In this document: positions 1 to 8,324 of the stretch, piece by piece | Layout: the number at the start of each line of letters is the position of its first letter | Numbering within the stretch: position 1 is the stretch's first letter | From: Planctomycetota bacterium | Lineage (GTDB): Bacteria > Planctomycetota > Phycisphaerae > Phycisphaerales > SM1A02 | Reading direction: 5' to 3' | DNA length: 43,092 bases | Assembly: GCA_022568135.1 (NCBI GenBank) | Contig: JADFFQ010000034.1 | Span: 1 to 43,092, forward strand | Made by a program: the position numbers and the translations under genes | The notes under the pieces: model-generated | Databases searched by the model: none | What the model was told of the DNA's origin: nothing | Seen by the model: only the letters and a program-made list of their open reading frames with translations

Positions 1-53
1 CGCCTGACACCGTCTTCCCGATTCCTCGGCCGGGTCATCTTCAGGGGTCGGGG

Positions 54-81
54 TTGACCGGAACTCCGCTCCTGCTATAGT
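54..81 (+). promoter_or_regulatory. Probable sigma70-type promoter of waaA
   Basis: TTGACC at 54-59 and TATAGT at 76-81 are separated by 16 bp, and the pair lies about 50 bp before the waaA start. Matches to both consensus hexamers are good (5 of 6 each). This is read from sequence only; no transcript start is known. Confidence 0.5.
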
Positions 82-132
82 GTAACGACTTCCTGGTCGC
101 GGAGCCGACCGAGATCCTCACCGGAGTCGTGA

Positions 133-879
133 ATGGCGTTGTTTTTGAATATCCTCTTCGTGCTGTTCTTTGCCTTCACCGCCCCGTTCTGGATCTTTCA
201 ATTGCTCAGATCGAAGAAGTATCGGGCCGGCTGGCCGCAGCGGCTCGGATGGGTTCCCAAGCGGGAAGGGAAGCAGCCATGCGTCTGGATACATGGAGTT
301 TCGGTCGGGGAGATCCTCACGGCCCGGGCGTTCGTCCGGACGCTGGAGAAGCGACATCCCGGATGGGATGTGGTCCTGTCGACCACGACCCTGGAAGCGC
401 ATCGCGTGGTGGAGAGGGCCTATCCCGGGAAGATGCTCTTCTACTTCCCGATGGAGCTTTCCTTCGTGATCCGGCGAACGCTACGACGAATCCGTCCGAC
501 GGCGGTCGTGTTGATCGAGCAGGAGCTCTGGCCGAACTTTCTCCATCACTGCGACCGTGCAGGTATCCCGGCGATCCTCGTGAACGGTCGCATCAGCCAG
601 CGATCGTATCGCCTGTACTCTATCGTGCGTTGGCCTCTCTTCCGTCCCTTCCGGAAGGTGCGTTCTTACTGCGTGCAGACACAGGAGGTGGCGGACAGGT
701 TTGCCGCGCTGGGGATCCCCCGAGCTCAGATCGATGTGACCGGGAACATGAAATACGACAATATCTCGACCGGGGATGGGGGTGCGAAGGCCGGGCAGGC
801 GGCGCGCCGCCTGCACCCAAACGTTTGTCGCCGAGGCCCGCCCGGCCGCCAAGACCTTCGCAGCCGTCTTCGACCATAG
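133..879 (+). pseudogene. waaA: 3-deoxy-D-manno-octulosonic acid (Kdo) transferase, N-terminal half only
   Basis: WaaA moves Kdo from CMP-Kdo onto lipid A precursor at the cytoplasmic face of the inner membrane. The fragment starts with a membrane segment (residues 4-24) and carries the N-terminal glycosyltransferase domain: WIHGVSVGE, with the predicted catalytic Glu at residue 60, EQELWPN near 130-135, and VTGNMKYDN at 203-210, the usual end of this domain. Family members are about 420 residues, but recognisable sequence stops near residue 213-220. From base 795 the reading frame enters a 20-bp palindrome and then antisense degT sequence, so residues after about 220 are meaningless. The CMP-Kdo binding C-terminal domain is absent from all frames downstream. 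Either a real rearrangement destroyed the gene or the assembly is chimeric here. Function as an intact enzyme is not supported. Confidence 0.85.
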
Positions 880-1327
880 GGATCTCGTGTTTGGCGCACA
901 GTGCGGCCAAATCAGCCATCCCCGCTGGATTGCCGAACACCTCCACCGCGACGATTGCTTTGGTCTTCGGCGTGATTCGCTTCTCGACCTCGTCGCAGCG
1001 CATATTCAATGTGCGCGGATCGCAATCAATGAAGACCGGTGTGGCTCCCACATGCAGGATACAGTTGGCCGAGGCGACGAAGCTGAAGGCAGGGGTAATG
1101 ACCTCGTCGCCGGGCCCGACGCCCAGTGCAGCCAGGCTCAGGTGCAGGCCGCAGGTCCCCGAACTCACGCCGATGCCGTGGCGCCGCCCAACACGCTGGG
1201 TGAGAAGGTGCTCGAACTCCTCCAATCGTGGGCCGAGGCTCAGGCGGCCGCTGCGCAGTGTTGCGACGACGCTGCGTATCTCCGCTTCGGTGATATCGGG
1301 TTGGCTGAGGGGTATGGGTTCGGACAC
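620..1327 (-). pseudogene. DegT/DnrJ/EryC1-family PLP aminotransferase, N-terminal half only
   Basis: The family transaminates or otherwise modifies nucleotide-sugars for surface polysaccharides. Recognisable sequence runs from SEPIPLSQPDITEAEI through GVSSGTCGLHLSL, GDEVITPAFSFVASANCIL and VEDGCEGLGG, all typical of the first about 170 residues. The PLP-binding lysine and the rest (family about 370-400 residues) are missing: after the palindrome at 795-814 the frame reads antisense waaA until base 620. The start is taken as GTG at 1327; another GTG at 1348 lies just past the upstream gene's stop. It follows the HEAT-like gene on the same strand with almost no gap, so the two may be co-transcribed. 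The truncation mirrors that of waaA and both share one breakpoint. Confidence 0.8.
795..814. repeat. Perfect 20-bp palindrome at the waaA/degT breakpoint
   Basis: gcaggcggcgcgccgcctgc equals its own reverse complement. Good waaA sequence ends at its left edge and good degT sequence, on the other strand, ends at its right edge. It resembles in size the other perfect palindromes in the window (20226, 23601, 34583). Confidence 0.9.
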
Positions 1328-1350
1328 GGCACAGCTCGCGTATCGCACGT

Positions 1351-2847
1351 TCAAGGTGGTGGGGCCATCGCAAAGGTCTCGACCAGCGCCCGTTCGATCG
1401 TGGACGTGTGCTTGAGGTACAGCCATGCGGCTTGCATCTGCAACATGTCCGAGACACGGCCGCCGCCCGACGCGATCACCCCAAGCTCTTGGAGCTCATC
1501 GGCGGTGAGGCGCGGGGTGTGCTTGGCGATGAGAAGCATGGCCAGTGAGTCAGCCCGCCCGAATCCGATGCGCTTGGCCAGGCGTGCTGCGTCGCCCGCT
1601 ACGGGTGACGGTGATTCCAGCAGCCCCATCAAGATCGCCTGCTGGGTGAGGCTGTCATCTTCCGCACGCAGGAGCCGATTGGACACCGCGCCGGAATCGA
1701 TTCTAAAGAGGCGGGCGGCCGCGATTGTCGCCGTCTCGGCCCGGCTGTCACGGCCTCGCGATTCGCCTTCGACGCTGTCGATGAGGTGCAGGTACACGCG
1801 GGCGGCTTGTTCATCGTCCAGGTTCTCGACGATGTTCATCACCCGCCGCGTGGTGAGGCGATGACCAAGTTCCACCAGTTCGATCAATGCACCGGTGGGG
1901 TCGGCGCCGCTGGAGATCGCTTTACCCGCTCGCACCAACAGGTCGATCACTGCATCGCCGGCGGGGAGGTGATCGTAGGCCGAGGCCGGCACCCGTGATC
2001 CCGACGCCAGCAGGAGATGAGCGTAGCGAACGCATTTGTCATATGGCGGGTCATCTCCCAGGACGTGGCTCCACAGCCGAACGCCGCCAGCCGGGTCCAA
2101 TGCGAGAACCGTCGAGATGCCTTTGGCGATGACGTCTGGATCGGCGTTGGGCTCCTTGACTGTCTGCACCACCCAATCGACAACCGCCGTGAGCTTGCGC
2201 GCAGCGATGGCGTCGAAGATTTCCAACAGATGCCGGGTGCGGTCGCTGCCGCGGAGGGTATCAACGCGCGCGCGGTACGAGCTCAAGGCGGCGTCGTCGC
2301 CCATCTGCGCCGCAACACATGCCGCCAGGGCCGCGGTCGCCAGGTTCTGGCTTCCCGCCAGCCGGGTCAGGGTGTGCGTCTGGACCGGTTCGCCGCGGGC
2401 GACAAGCTCGGCCAGTAGCAGCACGCGGGACTTCGGCTCGAGATCGTCCAAACGCAGCAGCTCATTGATCCGGCCGGAGTCGATCAGTTCCATATCCAGG
2501 GCACTTGCAATCACCAGTTGCCGTGCCATCGGCGAGTCGAGCTGCGCGATCAGCCGGGGGTCAATGTGCCCGGATTCGTTGATCTCGGCTAAGCCCAGGA
2601 TTGCGTGGACCCGAAGCGGCGGTCCACCGTGCTGCGCCAGTTGCTGGAAGAACGACCGCAGGCTTGTGTCGCGCAGCTGGCGGAGGGAAGACAGCAGCAG
2701 CAGGTGGCGGCCATCGCCGCGCGGGGCCACGGCCTTACGCAATTGGCGGATCGACACCTCGACCGCACGATCGCCGGGCGCCCAGCCAAGCAGCACCCAA
2801 AGCGTCGGCACCAGGACCAATTGCAATCGGCGGGGGAATCGACGCAT
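1351..2847 (-). CDS. Secreted HEAT-like repeat protein, function unknown
   Basis: A 498-residue protein that I do not recognise as a named family. It begins MRRFPRRLQLVLVPTLWVLL, a basic n-region and hydrophobic stretch fitting a signal peptide or anchor, so it probably acts outside the cytoplasm. The rest is helix-rich and Ala/Leu-rich with repeated 30-40 residue helical pairs (for example around residues 70-220), resembling HEAT or similar alpha-solenoid repeats, which usually serve protein binding. No catalytic motif is visible. It is encoded after dnaA on the same strand with a 34-bp gap and before the truncated degT. The solenoid reading is an inference from pattern alone. Confidence 0.7.
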   Translation of the reverse strand: MRRFPRRLQLVLVPTLWVLLGWAPGDRAVEVSIRQLRKAVAPRGDGRHLLLLSSLRQLRDTSLRSFFQQLAQHGGPPLRVHAILGLAEINESGHIDPRLIAQLDSPMARQLVIASALDMELIDSGRINELLRLDDLEPKSRVLLLAELVARGEPVQTHTLTRLAGSQNLATAALAACVAAQMGDDAALSSYRARVDTLRGSDRTRHLLEIFDAIAARKLTAVVDWVVQTVKEPNADPDVIAKGISTVLALDPAGGVRLWSHVLGDDPPYDKCVRYAHLLLASGSRVPASAYDHLPAGDAVIDLLVRAGKAISSGADPTGALIELVELGHRLTTRRVMNIVENLDDEQAARVYLHLIDSVEGESRGRDSRAETATIAAARLFRIDSGAVSNRLLRAEDDSLTQQAILMGLLESPSPVAGDAARLAKRIGFGRADSLAMLLIAKHTPRLTADELQELGVIASGGGRVSDMLQMQAAWLYLKHTSTIERALVETFAMAPPP

Positions 2848-2881
2848 GTCAGCAGTGTATCCGCTCCCTGCCTCGGCGGGG

Positions 2882-4357
2882 TTACTTCGGCTTGCCCGAG
2901 GCGCGCAGGATCTCGTGCCGAAGCTGATCCACCAGTTCGTTCAGCGTCATCGATTCCCCATTCTCGGCAAGGTTGACTGTGTGCTGCTCGCGGAGCTGCT
3001 TGATGATCCTCTTGACGGCGGTATGGAATGTTGAATGGTGCCGGCGCCCCAGCGCCTGGGCGATCTCGGGGTAACTCATCGTCGTCAGTTCTCTGCCCAG
3101 ATAGGCGACGACTCCTCTGGCCACGACGACCCGCCGATGACGCCCCGAGCCGATCAGGTCGGCCCGATTCACCGCCAGCCGAGCGCAGACAACGTCCACG
3201 ATGGTGCCGATGCGCAGCGGAGCGTTCGGCCGCCAGCAGCGGTCCTTGAATAACTGTTCGACCATGACGAGTCCGATCTGGCTATTCTCCGGCCAATCGG
3301 ACACCAGCCGAAGCGCCGCCAGCCTGTTCACGGCGCCTTCCAACTCCCGTACCGATCCCGCGCAGCGGGCGGCGATGGCCTGTATGGCGGCGTCGGAAAC
3401 TCGTAACCCGCGGGCCGAGGCCAGTTGCCCCACCAGCTTGATCCGCACCGTGCGGTCCGGTCGCTCGATCTTCACCACCATGCCCGAAACGAACCGGCTG
3501 CTCAACGCTCGCTTGAACCCCAGGCAGTGGGGGTGCTCGTCGGAGGCCAGCACCAACCGCGCTCCCGCCAGACCGATCGCATCGAGCGTGTGCTGAAACT
3601 CGTTCTGCGTGGCGACCTTATTCGATAGAAAGTGCACATCGTCGATCGCCAGCAGGTCCAGCTTTCGTGTGCGTTTGCGAAACTTGTCGATCGTGTTGGT
3701 GCGCACCGCGTTGATATACTCGTTGGTGAATTGTTCGGCGGTGATGTAGCGGACTGTGATCTCATCAGGGCATTTGGACTGTTCGGAATATCGCTGTGAG
3801 ATTCCCTGCAGCAAATGCGTCTTCCCCACGCCGCATTCCCCGTGGATGAACAACGGCGATCCGCCATCGGCGGACGTTGCTGTGCGGTCCTCGGCGATCC
3901 GCCTGGCGGCCGCGAATGCAAGCTCATTGGATTGGCCGACCACGAAGTCGTCGAGGCGTCGCAGGCCGGCGTTTCGACGAGGTCCTCGACGGCCCGTCGG
4001 CCGAGGCGACAATCCGCTGGCTGAGCTGGTGGCGGCTTGCCTCTCGTTGCGGCCTCCGCCAGCACCGTCCGGTGACTCTCGGCCATTGCCTCGAAATCGC
4101 TTTGGCGCGACACGAACCTCAACCCGCGCACCCTCGCCCAGCGCCTCGCGGGCTACGCCATGCAGGTCACCCAGGAAGTGACTGTCAATCCAGTCGGCGA
4201 CGAACTGGGTGTTGGCGGCGACCTCCACACGGTTGCCCTGGACCTGTAGCGTCGAGCTGTGGCCGAACCACATCTCGTATGTGTGGTGGCCGATGCGATC
4301 GGCCAGTTGCTCACTGATACCGCGGGTGACCGTCGGGGGTGAGGCGCCGAGTTTCAT
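2882..4357 (-). CDS. dnaA: Chromosomal replication initiator DnaA
   Basis: DnaA binds DnaA boxes at oriC and opens the duplex in its ATP form. The 491-residue protein has domain I (residues about 12-85, with HTYEMWFGHSS), a low-complexity linker (about 86-130), the AAA+ domain with Walker A GECGVGKT (173-180) and Walker B LLAIDDVHF (about 235-243), and a C-terminal helix-turn-helix including YLGRELTTMSYPEIAQALG and RRHHSTFHTAVKRI. ATG 4357 was chosen over upstream codons because a GAGGG motif lies about 7 bases before it and domain I begins directly after. The 307-bp upstream gap holds two DnaA-box-like sites. The neighbours are not dnaN/recF, so gene order differs from the textbook cluster. 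Confidence 0.95.
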   Translation of the reverse strand: MKLGASPPTVTRGISEQLADRIGHHTYEMWFGHSSTLQVQGNRVEVAANTQFVADWIDSHFLGDLHGVAREALGEGARVEVRVAPKRFRGNGRESPDGAGGGRNERQAATSSASGLSPRPTGRRGPRRNAGLRRLDDFVVGQSNELAFAAARRIAEDRTATSADGGSPLFIHGECGVGKTHLLQGISQRYSEQSKCPDEITVRYITAEQFTNEYINAVRTNTIDKFRKRTRKLDLLAIDDVHFLSNKVATQNEFQHTLDAIGLAGARLVLASDEHPHCLGFKRALSSRFVSGMVVKIERPDRTVRIKLVGQLASARGLRVSDAAIQAIAARCAGSVRELEGAVNRLAALRLVSDWPENSQIGLVMVEQLFKDRCWRPNAPLRIGTIVDVVCARLAVNRADLIGSGRHRRVVVARGVVAYLGRELTTMSYPEIAQALGRRHHSTFHTAVKRIIKQLREQHTVNLAENGESMTLNELVDQLRHEILRASGKPK

Positions 4358-4664
4358 GAGTCGCCCTCGCTGGATATGTCTGGTCGGTAACGATCGTGAG
4401 CGATCATGGCCCGTGCCGAGCACCGCCATCGGCCGCGAATCAGTGTGACTCGTCCTTCCCTGGGCGGGCAATGGAGACTACGACCGGCTGGGCGGTTTCA
4501 CAAGAGCGAATTTCAAACGCAAGGAGGTCAATCGCGCCCAATGTCCTGCTACATCGAAGAGTTGTCGCCTTGAAAAAAACTTTTTCCACCGTCGTGGGCG
4601 CAGCTGTCAATGCGCCGTGGAAAAGATCAGCGTCACCCAGCAGCGCCACAACCGCTCAGCGTTT
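4358..4664. promoter_or_regulatory. dnaA upstream region with two inverted DnaA-box-like motifs
   Basis: This gap between the GNAT gene and dnaA (both minus strand) contains TTTTCCACC at 4582-4590 and, inverted, CGTGGAAAA at 4616-4624. Both are close to the DnaA box consensus TTATCCACA. An A-run/T-run (gaaaaaaactttttc, 4572-4586) makes a local AT-rich patch, rare in this window. This would fit DnaA autoregulation or a small part of an origin; two boxes are too few to call oriC. Nothing else is seen here. Confidence 0.4.
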
Positions 4665-5639
4665 TTAGGCGACGCCGCGCAGCGAACGAATCAACGCCCA
4701 TCGATGAACCACGGCCTCGAACCCTTGGGCCTGATACAGCGCGAGCGCCGGCGTGTTGCGCTGGTCAACAGCGAGCGTAACGGTCCGTTCTCGACGGCCG
4801 GTGAGCAGCCCCAGGCCGTGCCGCAGCAACTGGGCTCCCAGCCCGCGTCCTCGGGCCGCAGGCGCAAGGCCAATGTACACCAGCTCCACTGTCTTGTGGT
4901 CGGGGAACGGATTGAGCAGGACCGCCCCGGCCGGCTGATCCTCAACTCGCAGCAGCGTCCAGAGTAATGGGTCAAACCGGCCCGTCGCCTGGTGACCGGC
5001 CAGGATGTCGGCGGTGCGGCGCAGCCCGTACAGGCCCGGACAATCCAGCGTCTGCTCGTAGCTGGCCTCCATGGCCGCAATCAGGTCGTCCCGCAGCGCC
5101 GCGCAATACGGCTCAGTCGTCACTCCCTGCGGCCACTGCGGCGGCGGGGGGGGGTTCCGCCTCGACAACGGCCGCTCGAGATAGCTCAGCATTGCCAGCT
5201 CAGTGAATTCGGCCGCAAGGAACGTCTGGCGATGAAGCGCCTCTGAAGGGTCCAGCAGCGCCTGCGCCAGGTCCACATCGAGGTCGGCGAGCTGTTGGCA
5301 GACGTGGTCGATCAGCCCCGCTACGGAACGGACCTGCCGGGACGAGGTCACCTGGCTGGCGAAGATCATCGCGGTCCGACCCGGGCTGGGCACCGCCAGC
5401 ACGCTGAAGGCGATCCGCCCGGTTCGATCGAGCCGCGACCACAGCTCATCCAGACGGATCGCGCTCGTTCGGGCATAGTACATGAACCGGTCCACCGCAG
5501 CCCGATCCCCTTGCGAACCGACGCCCACGAGCCGCTCGATCGCCTCCGCCCGTCTTGGGGGCCCGATGCGCACAATCGGCCCCGGATCGTCGTCCTCAGA
5601 TGGACGCAACTGCTCAGGGTTGGTCTGCGAAATGGTCAT
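4665..5639 (-). CDS. GNAT-family N-acetyltransferase, two-domain
   Basis: GNAT enzymes move an acetyl group from acetyl-CoA to an amine. The 324-residue protein appears to have two related halves, as in mycothiol-synthase-like GNATs: a degenerate N-terminal domain (about 20-155) and a C-terminal catalytic domain (about 172-320). The acetyl-CoA loop is ARGRGLGAQLL at 262-272, preceded by VELVYIGLAP and followed by LAVDQRNTPALALYQAQGFE. Start ATG 5639 is the first methionine leading into conserved-looking sequence. A run of nine G (5146-5154) codes for five prolines between the halves and is a possible slippage or sequencing-error site. The substrate cannot be told from sequence. Confidence 0.8.
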   Translation of the reverse strand: MTISQTNPEQLRPSEDDDPGPIVRIGPPRRAEAIERLVGVGSQGDRAAVDRFMYYARTSAIRLDELWSRLDRTGRIAFSVLAVPSPGRTAMIFASQVTSSRQVRSVAGLIDHVCQQLADLDVDLAQALLDPSEALHRQTFLAAEFTELAMLSYLERPLSRRNPPPPPQWPQGVTTEPYCAALRDDLIAAMEASYEQTLDCPGLYGLRRTADILAGHQATGRFDPLLWTLLRVEDQPAGAVLLNPFPDHKTVELVYIGLAPAARGRGLGAQLLRHGLGLLTGRRERTVTLAVDQRNTPALALYQAQGFEAVVHRWALIRSLRGVA

Positions 5640-5711
5640 GGTCGCACTTCGTTGACCGGGTGGGCATCGGTCATACAATAGCGACCGTGCCAGTTGTACG
5701 GAGTCCGGTCC

Positions 5712-6323
5712 ATGCCTTGGTCATGTCGAACCATTCCAGCCGCCCTCGCGGGCTGCGCCGTGCTGGCTGTGGTCTACGGCGTATCGGCGTTTCCCAAGCC
5801 GGCCGCGGTGCCCCACCGATGGGAGCTGCGGTTCGAGCCCGGTCATCTGCGACTCTACCTGGATGAGGCACGCGGCGACGCATACTGGTACTTCACCTAC
5901 ATGGTCACCAATCGGACCGGCGACGACCAATTGTGGGCGCCCACCTTCACGCTGTTCACCGACGCCGGAGAGATCCTTTCGTCCGGCCGAGGTGTTCCCG
6001 CACGGATCGCCGAAGATCTCATGCAACTGCTTGGCAATGAACTGCTGGAGAGTCAGAATGAGGTTATCGGCGAGATTCTCCACGGCCGCGAACATGCCAA
6101 GGAGGGGTTGGCGATCTGGCCGGCCCGCAATCTTGAGGTCAACGAGCTCTCGCTGTTCATCGCGGGGACCAGCGGCGAGACCGCCAAGGTCAAGAACCCC
6201 GTCTCAGGCGAGGACGTGCTGCTGCGAAAAACGCTACAGCGCGATTACCTGATCCCGGGCGATGCGCCGGCTCGTGGCAGCAAACCCGTGGACCTTCTTC
6301 ACCAGCAATGGGTTATGCGCTAG
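5712..6323 (+). CDS. Secreted hypothetical protein
   Basis: A 203-residue protein without a family I recognise. Residues 1-25 (MPWSCRTIPAALAGCAVLAV...) look like a signal peptide; the Cys in LAGCAV might be a weak lipobox. The mature part has a beta-rich segment, RWELRFEPGHLRLYLDE..YWYFTYMVTNRTGDDQLWAPTF..LFTDAG, similar in style to immunoglobulin-like or chaperone-like folds, and then a helical, charged region. The start is supported by ACGGAG about 8 bases upstream. It is the first gene on this strand, 51 bp before rpmA, and may share its transcript. Confidence 0.6.
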   Translation: MPWSCRTIPAALAGCAVLAVVYGVSAFPKPAAVPHRWELRFEPGHLRLYLDEARGDAYWYFTYMVTNRTGDDQLWAPTFTLFTDAGEILSSGRGVPARIAEDLMQLLGNELLESQNEVIGEILHGREHAKEGLAIWPARNLEVNELSLFIAGTSGETAKVKNPVSGEDVLLRKTLQRDYLIPGDAPARGSKPVDLLHQQWVMR

Positions 6324-6374
6324 GCGGATACGACAGGCGGCCTCCCGCTACCAGCCTCTCATCGGAGCACCTCG

Positions 6375-6662
6375 ATGGCTCACAAAAAGGGACAGGGATC
6401 AAGCAAGAATGGCCGCGACTCCAACGCGCAATACCGCGGCGTCAAGTTGTTTGGCGGCCAGGCGGCCGGGCCGGGGTCGATCATCGTCCGCCAGTGTGGC
6501 ACGCCGTTCAAGGCCGGATATCTCGTTCGCCGCGGCCGGGATGACACCCTGTTTTCGATCGCAGCCGGCAAGGTACGCTTCCGTGGCCGATTCGTCGATA
6601 TCATCCCGGATGATCCCGCGATCCAGCACTATGCCGCGGTCCAGCGCACTGCCGCCGGCTGA
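6375..6662 (+). CDS. rpmA: 50S ribosomal protein L27
   Basis: L27 sits in the large subunit, its N-terminal tail reaching toward the peptidyl transferase centre. The protein starts [17 protein letters not shown], the family hallmark, followed by [27 protein letters not shown] and the C-terminal RGRFVDIIP. At 95 residues it is slightly longer than average (about 85-90). GGAG lies 7 bases before the ATG. The usual rplU (L21) partner is not immediately upstream. obgE follows at 6873, the common L27-Obg order. Confidence 0.97.
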   Translation: MAHKKGQGSSKNGRDSNAQYRGVKLFGGQAAGPGSIIVRQCGTPFKAGYLVRRGRDDTLFSIAAGKVRFRGRFVDIIPDDPAIQHYAAVQRTAAG

Positions 6663-6827
6663 GACCATCTCGACGCACCGATTCACAGTGTCCTGAACGA
6701 TCATTGGCTGGTGATCGCAATTCTTCCAGCGGCGGACGCACATCCGCAGGCTTCACCCGTTTGTGTTGCAACGCTGAATCCTCACGCGGGCATATGATCC
6801 TCGCCCGGCGCTATCAGTCTCTTCATC

Positions 6828-6859
6828 CCTTGATGCCTTGATGCCTCGATCCCTCGATG
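6828..6859 (+). repeat. Octamer array (4 units) before obgE start
   Basis: CCTTGATG, CCTTGATG, CCTCGATC and CCTCGATG lie end to end, 13 bases before the obgE ATG. The same unit, in the same orientation relative to the gene, precedes ppiD at 27203-27234, and a variant lies at 27274-27297. No Shine-Dalgarno sequence is seen between the array and the ATG. Confidence 0.85.
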
Positions 6860-6872
6860 CCTTCCTCAACCC

Positions 6873-7907
6873 ATGCTCATCGACCAGGCCACCATCGACG
6901 TCAAAGCCGGCAAGGGTGGCGACGGTTGCGTGAGCCTCCGGCGGGAGAAGTTCGTGCCCAAAGGGGGCCCGGACGGGGGCGACGGCGGCGACGGCGGAAA
7001 TGTGGTCCTCGTCGGTGATCCCAGCCTCAACACACTCGCATCCTTCACCTACTCGCCGCATTTCCGTGCCCCCAACGGCCGACCGGGGATGGGAAAGTCC
7101 ATGCGCGGAGCCGACGGAACCGACTGCGTTATCCCCATACCGCTTGGCACCATCGTCTTCGACGCCGACGACTCCACCATACTGGCCGACATCGACCTGC
7201 CCGGCCGGAGGTTGGTCGTCGCCCGCGGCGGCAAGGGCGGCTTCGGCAACGAGCACTTCAAGTCCCCCACCAATCAGACGCCGCGATCCGCCACGCCGGG
7301 CGAGCTCCCACAACAACGCACCCTGCGCCTGGAGCTGAAGCTCATTGCGGATGTGGGCCTGGTCGGCAAACCCAATGCCGGCAAGTCCACCATGCTCCGG
7401 GCGATCTCACGCGCCAACCCCAAGGTCGCCGACTATCCCTTCACCACCCGCTACCCGCACCTGGGAATCGCCCAACTGCCCGGCGAGCGCCGCCTCGTCG
7501 TCGCCGACCTCCCCGGCCTGATCCAAGGCGCCGCGGCCGGCGCCGGCTTAGGCCACGACTTCCTCCGGCATATCGAGCGCACCGGGGTGCTTGTGCACCT
7601 GCTGGATGTCGCGCCGGCCGATGGCTCCGATCCGGCTGAGAATTACCACGCGATCCGCACCGAGCTTGCCCGGTACTCCCAGGCCTTGGCCGAAAAGCCC
7701 GAGATCATCGCGCTCAACAAAATCGATCTGATCCCCCAGGCCCGACGCGCTGCAATGATCGAGCGCATCGCACGCATGCTCAACGCGCCCGATGCTCGAG
7801 AGCCTCTCGTGACCAGCGGCGCGACCGGCCAGGGCCTGGCCCAACTGCTCGAAGCCTGCTGGAACCACCTGGGCAAGGGCGAACCCAGCGGGTGGCGCAG
7901 CAACTGA
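6873..7907 (+). CDS. obgE: Obg-family GTPase
   Basis: Obg is a ribosome-associated GTPase acting in 50S assembly and stress control. The 344-residue protein has the glycine-rich Obg fold (residues 1-158: KAGKGGDGCVSLRREKFVPK, GGPDGGDGGDGG), then the G domain: G1 GLVGKPNAGKST (162-173), switch I with YPFTTRYPHLG (188-198), G3 DLPGLIQGA (212-220), G4 NKIDLI, and G5-like TSGATGQGL. It lacks the extra C-terminal OCT domain of Firmicutes/Actinobacteria forms, as do many 340-residue homologues. It lies downstream of rpmA as is usual. The 5' leader holds the octamer array and no visible ribosome-binding site. Confidence 0.97.
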   Translation: MLIDQATIDVKAGKGGDGCVSLRREKFVPKGGPDGGDGGDGGNVVLVGDPSLNTLASFTYSPHFRAPNGRPGMGKSMRGADGTDCVIPIPLGTIVFDADDSTILADIDLPGRRLVVARGGKGGFGNEHFKSPTNQTPRSATPGELPQQRTLRLELKLIADVGLVGKPNAGKSTMLRAISRANPKVADYPFTTRYPHLGIAQLPGERRLVVADLPGLIQGAAAGAGLGHDFLRHIERTGVLVHLLDVAPADGSDPAENYHAIRTELARYSQALAEKPEIIALNKIDLIPQARRAAMIERIARMLNAPDAREPLVTSGATGQGLAQLLEACWNHLGKGEPSGWRSN

Positions 7908-8324
7908 CGAGCCGCGCCCGCCGTTCAGTCGTAGGGTCCGCTGTGCGGACCATCTTCTGTTTCCAGCGACGGGGTGGCTGGGGCTAAGCGCAGCGTGCCC
8001 CAGTATCGTTGCTGACCCGCTGGGCGGTGGCTCCTTGCAAAGCCGCGACCAATGGTCGCGGTCTTCTGTTCGGCGCCAACGATCCTCGTCGCCGAACAAT
8101 CCGCCCACCCAATCCCCCAGCCCCCGGCTCCGCCGGGGGATTGCTTTGTCGCCCCGTCCCACAATCCACGCATTTTTTCGTTGACATCGCCCGCCCGGCG
8201 TGTTCCAATGAGCCCGGCCAGCCAGGAGGGAACGGCCATGAGGGGATCTCGCGGTGGCCAGGGACTCGGCCAACAACCTCATACCCACCCCCGCACGCCG
8301 CCTTTGCCCCAAGGAGGTCCAGCG
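7908..8324. promoter_or_regulatory. Intergenic region with three hairpins and a possible promoter
   Basis: Three short inverted repeats occur: ggtccgc-tgt-gcggacc (7935-7951, 28 bp after the obgE stop), ccgcgacc-aat-ggtcgcgg (8043-8061) and a cccccggc-tcc-gccggggg hairpin near 8122-8140. The arms differ but the design is the same (7-8 bp stem, 3-base loop). TTGACA at 8181-8186 is followed after 17 bp by TCCAAT (8204-8209), a candidate promoter for the metalloprotease gene. AAGGAGGT at 8311-8318 is a strong ribosome-binding site for ATG 8325. Confidence 0.55.

Noticed and set aside
775..879. Simple frameshift in waaA
   Set aside because: No plus frame after 795 resumes WaaA sequence; what follows is antisense degT.
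4358..4664. oriC call
   Set aside because: Only two weak boxes and a short AT-rich patch; insufficient.
6828..6859. CRISPR array
   Set aside because: Units are 7-8 bp with no spacers; no cas genes.
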